Shown here: piece after piece, positions 28,978 to 37,062 of the stretch | Position numbering within the stretch: the first letter of the stretch is position 1 | Layout of the letters: the number at the start of each line of letters is the position of its first letter | Assembly: GCF_003111625.1 (NCBI RefSeq) | Contig: NZ_MZGS01000026.1 | Location: 1-64,000 of the forward strand | Direction: 5' to 3' | Length of the DNA: 64,000 bases | DNA from: Methanobrevibacter thaueri | GTDB lineage: Archaea; Methanobacteriota; Methanobacteria; Methanobacteriales; Methanobacteriaceae | The notes under the pieces: generated by a model | Told to the model about the DNA's origin: nothing | The model's input: the letters and a program-made list of their open reading frames with translations, nothing else | The model's database searches: none | Position numbers and translations under genes: made by a program

Positions 28978-29149
28978 CACTTAAACACATACAGTCAATA
29001 AATACAATCTCTAAAAAAAATTAAATTAGTTTTCCACAATTTTCTAATTTAATTAAAAGGAAAATCAATCTGCCAGATTTTCCGAAAATTCTTCAATTGG
29101 TGTTTTGACTCTCCTCCAAATTGTAAAACACCAATTATTATCTATTTTT
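28949..29149 (+). ncRNA. iron-operator ncRNA candidate 1 with anti-SD terminator loop
   Basis: No ORF fits, but three hairpins do: AATTAAATTAG/CTAATTTAATT (29019-29029, 29044-29054); GGAAAATC/GATTTTCC (29059-29066, 29076-29083) with loop AATCTGCCA; and a terminator stem AATTGGTGTTTT/AAAACACCAATT (29095-29106, 29125-29136) followed by a U-rich tail. The 18-nt terminator loop contains CUCUCCUCC, the complement of a Shine-Dalgarno. The copy at 36.7-36.9 kb conserves the loops and changes paired bases together, strong evidence for a selected RNA. Start site is inferred from the TATA box. Confidence 0.72.
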
Positions 29150-29641
29150 CTAATATCCCTCACCGTCATAGGTGTAAGGATCATCGTAAATTTCCTCATC
29201 CCAATAGTTATACTCAATATAGTCATCGATTTCCTGGTTCAGTCCCCAATTATGGTCATCGTAATATGTATAAGGATCAAAATCGTTTTTTACATTGACA
29301 TTTTTGGTCTTTTTGGCTTTTTTGTAATGGGAATCACCAAAGAACTTGACCTTGACATTGTATTTGCCCACATCATACTTCACGCGGATTCCATGGCCAT
29401 ATTGCTTGTAAACCCATTTATAGTTGCCGTGCTTATCGGTGATTGTGAAGTTTACCATTCCATTGGAATTGATTTCATGGCCCCTCTTATCGACTATCTT
29501 GATTGTGATGTAACCCTTATTGTCAAATACACAGTCATCAGTGGATACTTTAATTTTAACCTTTTCCTTTGCAAAAACCGGACTTGCAAGTAAAATGAAC
29601 ACCGCAAGGATTGCAAAAATGATGATGATTTTTTTATCCAT
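29150..29641 (-). CDS. secreted Ig-like surface protein
   Basis: A 163-residue protein from the ATG at 29641 (GTGAT just upstream; a GTG three codons earlier is less likely). A signal peptide (MDKKIIIIFAILAVFILLASPVFA) precedes a beta-rich Ig-like domain of the kind found in Methanobrevibacter adhesin-like proteins (NKGYITIKIVDKRGHEINSNGMVNFTI and GKYNVKVKFFGDSHYK). The C-terminus is acidic and Tyr-rich. Its role is probably at the cell surface; the partner is unknown. Confidence 0.72.
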   Translation of the reverse strand: MDKKIIIIFAILAVFILLASPVFAKEKVKIKVSTDDCVFDNKGYITIKIVDKRGHEINSNGMVNFTITDKHGNYKWVYKQYGHGIRVKYDVGKYNVKVKFFGDSHYKKAKKTKNVNVKNDFDPYTYYDDHNWGLNQEIDDYIEYNYWDEEIYDDPYTYDGEGY

Positions 29642-29713
29642 AATAATCACTGTGCTTAATTTGTTACAAATACTATTTAAGTATTGATATTTAATATATT
29701 AACAAGTGATTTT

Positions 29714-30175
29714 ATGATAGAATATGACGATATAATAAATGATTCTCCATTCATTGTTAACCATTTGATTTCATTAAGTAAGACACATGATTTTTACATA
29801 AACAAGTACATTAAAAGCGAAACGGAAATCCTGCCAAGCCAATACTACATGTTACTATTTTTATATTATGAAATGGGAGAAACCCAGTCCGATATTGCCA
29901 AGGCCTGCCTCATGGACAGAAGCGGGATTTCAAGGGCATTCAAGGATTTTGAAGAAAAAGGACTGATTACTCGGGAAGTTGATGAGAACAATAAGAGAGC
30001 ATACAAAATCAATTTAACAAAAAAAGGAATAGAAACAGCCGAATTCATCATCCAAAAGGAAAAGGAATGGGATGAGATGATTTGTGAAGAGTTTGACATA
30101 TCCCACGATGAATTGCTTAAGATATTGTCAAAGGTCTCACTAAAATCACTTGAATTCAACCGAGAACACTTCTAG
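29714..30175 (+). CDS. MarR-family transcriptional regulator
   Basis: A 153-residue winged-helix protein: the recognition region reads ETQSDIAKACLMDRSGISRAFKDFEEKGLITRE (about 57-90), followed by the wing (DENNKRAYKINLTKKG) and a C-terminal dimerisation helix. ATG 29714 has GTGAT upstream. It lies divergent to the secreted protein and next to the iron-type ncRNA, but the iron operators are not typical MarR sites, so a link is not supported. Ligand unknown. Confidence 0.88.
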   Translation: MIEYDDIINDSPFIVNHLISLSKTHDFYINKYIKSETEILPSQYYMLLFLYYEMGETQSDIAKACLMDRSGISRAFKDFEEKGLITREVDENNKRAYKINLTKKGIETAEFIIQKEKEWDEMICEEFDISHDELLKILSKVSLKSLEFNREHF

Positions 30176-30876
30176 TCATATCCTTCAGACTCAAGATAAT
30201 CGTCAATGTCATAATTGTCCCCATACTCATAATGATCATAATAAGCTCCAGGGTCAGTTCTGGATAAAGTGTCCCTATCGGGAATGACCGTGTGATAGTG
30301 ATTTGAACCACCTGTTGAATAGCTGCTGCTTGTTTGCTGATATGTCGGCGGGAAATCAGACTGGTTCAATCCGAGTATGCTGTAAAGCAATACTGATTCC
30401 GGACAAGCTATCTCATCAGTATTTATGATTATTCCATACACCGCATTCTCTTCTGGAAAATGTACCAAGAAACACTCACCTTTCATCGAATCAAGGCTAT
30501 CGGAAATATATCTAATTACAGAATCGTCTGAAATGCTTGGATAATTATCGGGAGCATCTTTCCAGACAATCATATACCCATGATTTCCATAGGCATCCAC
30601 GTAAGATATGTTTCTGGCATTTCGCCATGACAGTTCCTGGCCCAGATGAGTTTTAAAATCCCCATCGGAAATGGCTTTTTCTTCCAGTTTCAAGCAATCG
30701 TCCAATGTGGCAATCAAGACACCATCCTTTCCGATATCCTCCACAATCTCATCACCGAAACTCGCTTGGGAGGGCGGAACAATCATGTTAATCACAGAGC
30801 CGACGACGAAGCTGACGACGATTGTCGCTATCAGCAACGCCAATAAGAAAACTGCGATTTTTTTAGGGTTGGACAT
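30172..30876 (-). CDS. membrane-anchored extracytoplasmic protein, unknown function
   Basis: A 234-residue protein with an N-terminal helix (KKIAVFLLALLIATIVVSFVVG, about 4-26) and a soluble domain, ending in a Tyr/Asp-rich tail (YDHYEYGDNYDIDDYLESEGYD) that resembles the tail of the 29150 gene. No family recognised. It overlaps the MarR stop by four bases (convergent). Confidence 0.6.
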   Translation of the reverse strand: MSNPKKIAVFLLALLIATIVVSFVVGSVINMIVPPSQASFGDEIVEDIGKDGVLIATLDDCLKLEEKAISDGDFKTHLGQELSWRNARNISYVDAYGNHGYMIVWKDAPDNYPSISDDSVIRYISDSLDSMKGECFLVHFPEENAVYGIIINTDEIACPESVLLYSILGLNQSDFPPTYQQTSSSYSTGGSNHYHTVIPDRDTLSRTDPGAYYDHYEYGDNYDIDDYLESEGYD

Positions 30877-30986
30877 AATATTATATTAATATGTTACCCA
30901 CATTTAAATATATTCACAATATTTCAAATTCAAAGCAATATTGTCCTATCGCTTAAACAAGCTTTAAATAAGACGTTATGTAATTA

Positions 30987-32246
30987 ATGAGTATGATTGA
31001 ATTGGTTATTGCCTGTTTCATAGGCATATTGATTGGCACAACAACCGGAATGATTCCTGGAATTCATGTCAATACAGCCGGTGCAATACTTTTTGCATCC
31101 TCATCGTTCCTATTGACGTTCCTATCGCCGGAATTCCTCTGCGTTCTGATGGTGTCCATGTCGATAGCTCATGCGCTGATAGAGTTCATCCCATCGATGC
31201 TATTGGGGGTTCCTCAGGAGGGAACAGCAACATCAATCCTTCCGGGACACCGAATGGTCTTGCAGGGCAGGTCAAAAGAAGTAATTAGGGTGGTGTCCGT
31301 CGGAGGATTTGGCGGGATAATGGTGACAATCCTGATGCTTCCCCTGTTTACAATAGCCCTGCCGACACTGCATGAGGCGACAAAACCGTTCACATGGATT
31401 ATACTGCTGACAGCATCGATTTATTTGACGTATCGGCTCACCGCAAATTACCGGGACTTCATATGGTCCCTGCTATTGTTTATTCTGTCGGGAATACTTG
31501 GCTGGATCCTTTTCCAAACGCCGATATCCTCCGGAATCACTTTGATGTGCACATTTTCAGGACTTTTTGGAATAAGCACCATACTCTTCAGCCTAAACGA
31601 TTCCTCAACAATACCTCACCAGAACCCCTTTTACGAACTCGACATTGATTACAACAAGTTCAAAAGCATATTCGCAGGCGGAATAACCGGTGCGATACTT
31701 GGATTCCTGCCTGGTTTCGGACCTGCACAGGGAACGGTGATAGCCCAGGCCGCAAGCGGTGCAAGTGACAATGATGATGACGATACTGTGAATTTTCTTT
31801 TGGCCACTTCAGGATTGAACGTTTCCGACTGCCTGTTTTCACTTATTGCAATCTATATTATAGGAAACCCACGAAGCGGAATAGCAGTCTACATGTCCTA
31901 CCTGATTTTTGAGATGAGCGTCAATCACCTGGCAATATTCATCTTCGCATCACTTATTGCAGTGTCCGTTTCGCTGGTGCTGTCGCTGAAATTGGGCGAT
32001 TCCTTCTCGAGACTTATGGGTGGCGTTGATTATAGGAAGCTCTCGATAGGAGTGATATTGCTTCAGGTCATAATCCTATACGTTTTCATTTTCTATTACA
32101 AGGCACCGGTTTTTTATATGACCTTGGCACTGGTGACTTCAATTGCGATGGGAATGCTGCCCCATTACATTGGAATCGGAAAATCCCATCTGATGGGCGT
32201 TTTAATCATTCCTGCAATTGTTATCTATTTCCAGATGTTCATCTAA
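30987..32246 (+). CDS. TctA-family (DUF112) permease
   Basis: A 419-residue protein with about 10-12 membrane helices and the TctA signatures GTTTGMIPGIHVNTAG (about 17-32) and ITGAILGFLPGFGPAQGT (about 230-247), a two-fold repeat. In bacteria TctA is the large subunit of tricarboxylate transporters with TctB and TctC; archaeal members stand alone, as here, and their cargo is unknown. A CTTTAAATAAG TATA box 25 bases upstream and no Shine-Dalgarno suggest a leaderless mRNA. Confidence 0.85.
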   Translation: MSMIELVIACFIGILIGTTTGMIPGIHVNTAGAILFASSSFLLTFLSPEFLCVLMVSMSIAHALIEFIPSMLLGVPQEGTATSILPGHRMVLQGRSKEVIRVVSVGGFGGIMVTILMLPLFTIALPTLHEATKPFTWIILLTASIYLTYRLTANYRDFIWSLLLFILSGILGWILFQTPISSGITLMCTFSGLFGISTILFSLNDSSTIPHQNPFYELDIDYNKFKSIFAGGITGAILGFLPGFGPAQGTVIAQAASGASDNDDDDTVNFLLATSGLNVSDCLFSLIAIYIIGNPRSGIAVYMSYLIFEMSVNHLAIFIFASLIAVSVSLVLSLKLGDSFSRLMGGVDYRKLSIGVILLQVIILYVFIFYYKAPVFYMTLALVTSIAMGMLPHYIGIGKSHLMGVLIIPAIVIYFQMFI

Positions 32247-33136
32247 ATTATGACAACGTTATCGGCCATTTTTTCTGCCTTTTGCTTGATTTCCTCAATA
32301 TCCATTCCAGGAAATGCATCTATTACGCATAAATCGACATTGCCACTTTCAAATTCCTCAAATGGCTGGTTGAATATCTCATAACCCTCTGTAATGTCAT
32401 TTATCTTAAGATTGTTTTCAAGGGCATTTATCATTTCAGGGTTTATATCATTGAATAAAACTTTTTCAAATCCGTATTTGAGCAGGTAGATTCCCAATGC
32501 ACCCAGTCCACACATTCCGTCAATGGCTGTGCCCTTTTTAATCTTGTTATTAACGAGATAATTATGTAGCCTAACCAACTTTTCCTCTGTGGTGGTTGCA
32601 ACCTCAATGTGATGTTTTGACTGGCTCTTGACAATAACAAGCTTTTCATGAAGCAGGGTCCTCATGACGTTCATCTGTGTGTCATCACCCTCAAGTATTT
32701 CGAAGTGATTGATTTGGGAATCCCTGTCGGCCTGTCCGACTATGCTCTGAGGACTTCCCTTAAGGACACATTCAACTTCAGGAACCTCATCAATCAGCCT
32801 TGCGGCAACATCCTTTGTGAAATCCGGATGGAGCAGAATCAATGTCTTTTCTCCAATGAACTGCGGGTTCAAGCTGCTGTAGTAGAAATTTGATAGCGGA
32901 ACCGGAGAGTTTCTTCTCAGTGTGGCCTTTTCCGGCACAATTTCTGATTCGATCATTATTTTCAGGATATGGCTCATCACGATATCCAATGGTCTTTTTC
33001 CACATTCGCATTTCATGCATTCACCGTCAAGTGTGCTGAAATCTATCAATTCTTTTAATGGGGTGAATTTTTTAATCTGAATGTCAGTGCAGTTTTCGCA
33101 GGGTTCCAGTGCTTTTATTTTGTCGTTTATGTCAAT
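32243..33136 (-). CDS. class I SAM-dependent methyltransferase with N-terminal zinc site; probable AUU start
   Basis: The protein has an N-terminal cysteine-rich part and a Rossmann methyltransferase domain (motif I DGMCGLGALGIYLL, then VLFNDINPEM and VDLCVIDAFPG). The frame has no ATG, GTG or TTG before a TTG at 33049, but it stays open upstream and encodes PCENCTD, whose C-x2-C would complete a zinc site with CMKCECGK. A strong GAGGTGAT (33143-33150) lies six bases before an ATT at 33136, so I place the start there (297 residues). The substrate, perhaps tRNA, is unknown. Confidence 0.7.
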   Translation of the reverse strand: MDINDKIKALEPCENCTDIQIKKFTPLKELIDFSTLDGECMKCECGKRPLDIVMSHILKIMIESEIVPEKATLRRNSPVPLSNFYYSSLNPQFIGEKTLILLHPDFTKDVAARLIDEVPEVECVLKGSPQSIVGQADRDSQINHFEILEGDDTQMNVMRTLLHEKLVIVKSQSKHHIEVATTTEEKLVRLHNYLVNNKIKKGTAIDGMCGLGALGIYLLKYGFEKVLFNDINPEMINALENNLKINDITEGYEIFNQPFEEFESGNVDLCVIDAFPGMDIEEIKQKAEKMADNVVII

Positions 33137-33275
33137 GATAGAATCACCTCAAAATTTCTCCATTAATTTACTATTGTTTTCGATTGGTAATAATGTTTTC
33201 AAAAGTAATAAAAACTTTATTAATCAGTATTACGAATTACTATTTACTAACTAAGAAATCGCCATTGGTGAAAAT

Positions 33276-34703
33276 ATGAACAATGAAGAGATTATACCGC
33301 AATATGACATAGTCAGACAAAATTACACTCCTGAGGAAAAAGTTCTTTTGGGAGAAATACGTGAAAACCTTGTTGATTTAGCTATATCTTCCGGCGAAAA
33401 CTTTCAGGCAAATGAAGAAGGTCTGTTAAATGATATCCGCAACTTCATATTCCTGAGGTTGAAGGGAGAAAATCAAGATAATTACGTGTCAAATGAATAT
33501 TTGGACAGGTTATCCCGAAAGTTCCTCAGGGACATCAACGGATATGGGGAAATCGACCCCCTGATCCAGGACGATGAGCTGGAGGAAATCATGATAATCG
33601 GGACCGGAAAGCCAATATTCGTCTACCATAGGAAATACGGAATGATGAAAACAAACATCCAATTCAAGGATGAGCAGGAAATCAGGGATTTAATTGACAT
33701 CATCGCAAGGCAAATCAACAGAAGAATCGACCAGGAATCCCCAATACTTGACGGCCGCCTGGTGGACGGGTCAAGAATAAACGCCACAATACCTCCTGTG
33801 TCCGCAGACGGCCCTTCACTCACGATAAGAAAGTTCAAGCGTGACCCATTGACAATAATCGACCTGATAAATTCAAAAACAATGTCGATTGAATTGGCTG
33901 CATTTTTCTGGCTGTGCATAGATGGGCTTGGCGTGAAATCTGCAAATGCAATAATATCCGGAGGAACAAGCTCCGGCAAGACAACAACCTTAAATGCTCT
34001 TTCAGCCTTCATCAACCCCAAAGAAAGAATCATCACAATTGAGGATACCTTGGAACTGCAGATTCCCCATGAACACGTAATCCGAATGGAGACAAGGCCT
34101 GCAAATATCGAGAACCGGGGAGAATTGACCATGAATGATCTTGTCAAGAACTCCCTTAGGCAGCGCCCAGACAGGATAATCGTCGGAGAGGTTAGGGCAG
34201 ACGAGGCGATCACCCTCTTCACCGCACTCAATACGGGCCATTCGGGATTTGGAACACTTCATTCAAATGATGCTAGAGAAACAATAACAAGACTGACCAA
34301 TCCCCCAATGTCCGTTCCCGAAATAATGATACAGGCAATTGATTTTATCATAATGCAGAACAGGATATACACTCCATCAGGAGTTTCATTTAGAAGAATA
34401 AGTGAGGTTGCCGAAGTTGTTGGAATGGAGGAGGGAACTGTCCAATTGAATAAGATCTTCCAATGGAATCCCGAACGGGACCTGATTGAAAATGTTGGCA
34501 TAACAAGCCATACATTAGCACAGATTGCCAATTTAAGCGGATATGGAATCAACGACCTATACAATGAAATAGACAACAGGAAACTTGTCTTAAGGCATAT
34601 GATAAATCATAATATCCGCTCGGTTAAGGAGGTCAACGGCGTTCTGGAACAATATTACAAAAATCCTCAAAAAGTCTTAAACAGAATCATTCTGAACAGG
34701 TGA
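33276..34703 (+). CDS. type II/IV secretion-type ATPase (TadA/GspE-like)
   Basis: A 475-residue hexameric ATPase that drives assembly of archaeal pili or related fibres. It shows [15 protein letters not shown], the [14 protein letters not shown] Asp/Arg box (about 165), Walker [15 protein letters not shown] (about 229-242), the [10 protein letters not shown] Asp box, Walker [13 protein letters not shown] (about 300) and [10 protein letters not shown] His box. Immediately followed by a TadC/GspF-like membrane protein with a four-base overlap. No pilin or prepilin peptidase is nearby, so the substrate filament is unknown. Confidence 0.92.
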   Translation: MNNEEIIPQYDIVRQNYTPEEKVLLGEIRENLVDLAISSGENFQANEEGLLNDIRNFIFLRLKGENQDNYVSNEYLDRLSRKFLRDINGYGEIDPLIQDDELEEIMIIGTGKPIFVYHRKYGMMKTNIQFKDEQEIRDLIDIIARQINRRIDQESPILDGRLVDGSRINATIPPVSADGPSLTIRKFKRDPLTIIDLINSKTMSIELAAFFWLCIDGLGVKSANAIISGGTSSGKTTTLNALSAFINPKERIITIEDTLELQIPHEHVIRMETRPANIENRGELTMNDLVKNSLRQRPDRIIVGEVRADEAITLFTALNTGHSGFGTLHSNDARETITRLTNPPMSVPEIMIQAIDFIIMQNRIYTPSGVSFRRISEVAEVVGMEEGTVQLNKIFQWNPERDLIENVGITSHTLAQIANLSGYGINDLYNEIDNRKLVLRHMINHNIRSVKEVNGVLEQYYKNPQKVLNRIILNR

Positions 34704-35620
34704 ATGAAATGTTTGCAGACTTTTTCATATTGATTGGCAGCATTGCCCTATCTATTGTCGATTTCCTCAAGAATCTGTCCTTTGACAAAGTCAGAATCGA
34801 AAAGAATGAAAGCGGATACATTGACACCGAAATCTTTTCCAAACTGAACATATACGTCGAGCCCCAAACATTGAGTAAAAGTGAAACCGGATTCGATCAC
34901 ATTCGTGATGAACTGCTCAAATATATGGTGGATAGGCGAATAATGGCTCTGCTTATCCTACTTGGAGTAATTTTGATGATTTTCTGCAGTTTCGAACTGG
35001 TGGGAATGTATTTTGTAATCACAATAATGGCCTACATTTTCATTTTGTCATATCCCAAAATAAAGGAGCAGAGAGGCTACTCCGACCTGAATCAGGGACT
35101 GCCCTATGCATTAAGGCATATGGGAATTGAATTGAAATCCGGCAAGGGACTGCATGATGCACTGATTACAATCAAGAACGCCGACTACGGTTCTCTTTCA
35201 AAAGAGTTGAACAGGGTTCTTGAGGAAGTCAAATTCGGCAAGTCCACAGAGGATTCCCTTCTTGAGATGGCGCATAGGGTGAATTCGGAAGGATTGACCC
35301 GTGCAACCTATCAAATCATCAGTACATTAAGGGTTGGCGGCAACCTGGCCAACAGTCTGGAAATCATTGCGCAGGACATTTCATTTGACATGCAAATCAG
35401 GCTAAAGGAATATTCCCAAAAGCTGAATTCATTTATCTTGATTTATACTTTCATTGCCATTTTAGCCCCTGTAATCAGTTTGATTATGCTTATGGCCGGT
35501 TCAACCGTCATGGGCGACATCATATCCTCAGAACTGTTATTTGTAATATATACAATATTCTTCCCATTAATCGTGGTGTTCATGGGACTGTTCATAAAAA
35601 AATTAGAGCCTAAAATTTGA
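34700..35620 (+). CDS. TadC/GspF-like pilus assembly membrane protein
   Basis: A 306-residue inner-membrane platform protein: two helices near 92-130, a cytoplasmic helical GspF domain ([26 protein letters not shown], about 132-157, and [14 protein letters not shown]), and two C-terminal helices near 245-300. It overlaps the ATPase gene by four bases and is surely its partner. Confidence 0.88.
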   Translation: MNEMFADFFILIGSIALSIVDFLKNLSFDKVRIEKNESGYIDTEIFSKLNIYVEPQTLSKSETGFDHIRDELLKYMVDRRIMALLILLGVILMIFCSFELVGMYFVITIMAYIFILSYPKIKEQRGYSDLNQGLPYALRHMGIELKSGKGLHDALITIKNADYGSLSKELNRVLEEVKFGKSTEDSLLEMAHRVNSEGLTRATYQIISTLRVGGNLANSLEIIAQDISFDMQIRLKEYSQKLNSFILIYTFIAILAPVISLIMLMAGSTVMGDIISSELLFVIYTIFFPLIVVFMGLFIKKLEPKI

Positions 35621-35630
35621 AAGGGTTTGT

Positions 35631-36350
35631 TTAGAAAAATGATTCAAACCCTTTTGAAGCCAGCAATTCAACAAATGCTCCTTGCTGATCCATTATAATA
35701 TTTCCTTTTGAGTATTGGTCAAGTGCGGCATTAATCATTGCTGATTTAGTTGCCGGATTACTGGAAGCTGCTGTTGCTGCCGCCTTAACGACATCTATTA
35801 CTGCATCTCCACGGGAAACTCCATTTCCCCAATCCTCTTCACGGATGATGTCGATACCGCTGGCATTTGTGAGCTGCCCATCAATTTCCAGTTGTCCCGC
35901 TGCGGAGAGTATTGCATCCAATGCCTCACTGTTAATGGCTACAACTGAATTGATTGAATTGTTTGTTTGATATTCAACGATTTCCTTTGCAAGCTGCATT
36001 CCTTGTTCATTATCCGCATCCCAAAATGCGTCATGCAATAGCAATGAGGATCCTGCACCTTGCTCTTGAGCCTCCATTGGTTCTGCAGCTGTCGGATGTG
36101 TCAATCCTCCAGGATATATAGGAGTGTAATTCCTAATGGTTCCATCCTTCAAATGGATGATGAATGCCATGTCACAGGCTCCCATACCTGGCCTGTCTTC
36201 CCCTTCATCAATGGCACATACCAAAATGTTCTTTTCTCCCTTTACCAGGTCAGTATCGTGCCCAATGAATAGCGCACCTGCAATTATTGCAATTAATCCA
36301 ATAATAAGGACAATCAATATTGCAACAATGAGTCTTTTTGTTCTATTCAT
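35631..36350 (-). CDS. membrane-anchored DUF4012/LCP-like protein
   Basis: A 239-residue protein with an N-terminal helix (about 6-29) and an outside domain with ILVCAIDEGEDRPGMGACDMAFIIHLKDG, YTPIYPGG and NSVVAINSEALDAIL. This resembles the DUF4012/LytR-CpsA-Psr fold, whose bacterial members attach glycopolymers to the wall; an analogous role at the pseudomurein is only a guess. Confidence 0.6.
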   Translation of the reverse strand: MNRTKRLIVAILIVLIIGLIAIIAGALFIGHDTDLVKGEKNILVCAIDEGEDRPGMGACDMAFIIHLKDGTIRNYTPIYPGGLTHPTAAEPMEAQEQGAGSSLLLHDAFWDADNEQGMQLAKEIVEYQTNNSINSVVAINSEALDAILSAAGQLEIDGQLTNASGIDIIREEDWGNGVSRGDAVIDVVKAAATAASSNPATKSAMINAALDQYSKGNIIMDQQGAFVELLASKGFESFF

Positions 36351-36424
36351 AATAATTACCTACGTCAATTAATTATTTTTAAAGCAAGTAAATATTTTGA
36401 AGTCATTGTATAAATATTTTTAAA
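36351..36424. other. spacer upstream of the DUF4012-like gene
   Basis: AT-rich, no ORF. On the minus strand it holds the U-rich end of the third iron-type ncRNA (TTTCTTTTTTTAA) and then the promoter area of the 35631 gene. Confidence 0.3.
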
Positions 36425-36618
36425 AAAAGAAATTTAATAGGTGAAATTAAATATGATGAACATATTTAATTTCGTGAGAGTAGTTATATGCTTTTTATTA
36501 AATTAGAAAAGAGAGTTAAACTAATTTAATAAATAATCGGAGTGTAGTGACATGGTTTTCGAAAAACCATGCAAGCAATTAAAAATTAGATTTTTAGGTA
36601 GACCTAATTTTTATCACT
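36425..36618 (-). ncRNA. iron-operator ncRNA candidate 3
   Basis: Read on the minus strand: a 9-bp hairpin CATGGTTTT/AAAACCATG (36551-36571), a 12-bp hairpin TTATTAAATTAG/CTAATTTAATAA (36495-36532) whose loop reads TTTAACTCTCTTTT, and a 13-bp terminal hairpin GAAATTAAATATG/CATATTTAATTTC (36443-36473), with a U-tract further on. The second hairpin keeps the ATTAAATTAG stem of candidates 1 and 2 but moves the ACUCUC motif into it. Promoter layout is the same, so it is probably a diverged tandem copy. Confidence 0.55.
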
Positions 36619-36678
36619 TAATATTAATGTTATCCGACATAGTATATAAAGGTTTCTAAATTTTTAGGTATGCCTAAA
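36594..36678 (-). promoter_or_regulatory. iron-type operator-TATA-operator promoter (ncRNA 3)
   Basis: TTAGGTAGACCTAA (36594-36607), minus-strand TATA AACCTTTATATACTATG (TATA core at 36643-36650) and TTTAGGTATGCCTAAA (36663-36678). Spacing matches the promoters at 28.9 and 36.9 kb. Confidence 0.65.
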
Positions 36679-36720
36679 TTTAATGTTTTGAATTAAAAAT
36701 GTTGATCATGAAAAAATTGA

Positions 36721-36925
36721 AAAAATAGATAATATTGGTGTTTAGTTTGAGGAGAGTTAAACACCAACTAGTTTTCGGAAAATTTGGCAGATAATTTTCC
36801 TGGTATTAAATTAGAAAATTGTGGAAACTAATTTAATACATATTATATTTTGGAGATTGTATTATTATTGACTAATAATATGTTTTGTTTAAGTGAAATT
36901 TAGGCATGCCTAAATTTTAGCTCAC
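36721..36925 (-). ncRNA. iron-operator ncRNA candidate 2, homologue of candidate 1
   Basis: The minus strand aligns along its whole length with candidate 1. Hairpin 1 is TATTAAATTAG/CTAATTTAATA (36804-36814, 36828-36838); hairpin 2 is GGAAAATT/AATTTTCC (36777-36784, 36793-36800) with the same ATCTGCCA loop; the terminator is TTGGTGTTT/AAACACCAA (36735-36743, 36759-36767) with loop AACTCTCCTCAAACT and then TATTATCTATTTTTT. Compared with candidate 1, the outer A-U pair of hairpin 1 became U-A and the C-G pair closing hairpin 2 became U-A. It lies downstream of, and in line with, the symporter gene but has its own TATA box. Confidence 0.72.
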
Positions 36926-36984
36926 TTGTATAAAAGTAGTTTTTCATAGTATATAAAGGTTTCGAATTTTTAGGTGAACCTAAA
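36896..36984 (-). promoter_or_regulatory. iron-type operator-TATA-operator promoter (ncRNA 2)
   Basis: A perfect 22-bp palindrome with core TTTAGGCATGCCTAAA (36896-36917), a minus-strand TATA box (36950-36957, in GAAACCTTTATATACTATG) and TTTAGGTGAACCTAAA (36969-36984). Confidence 0.72.
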
Positions 36985-37062
36985 TTTTTACCATGAATTT
37001 TTCAAGTTAACACGTGTTATATAATAGTAATATGACATAGTATTTAAATGTTTTGAGCAAAA

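Noticed and set aside
29714-30175. MarR-family protein as the regulator of the TTTAGGTATACCTAAA sites next to it
   Set aside because: That palindrome is of DtxR/IdeR type and occurs at many loci; MarR proteins normally use other motifs and there is no metal site visible in this protein.
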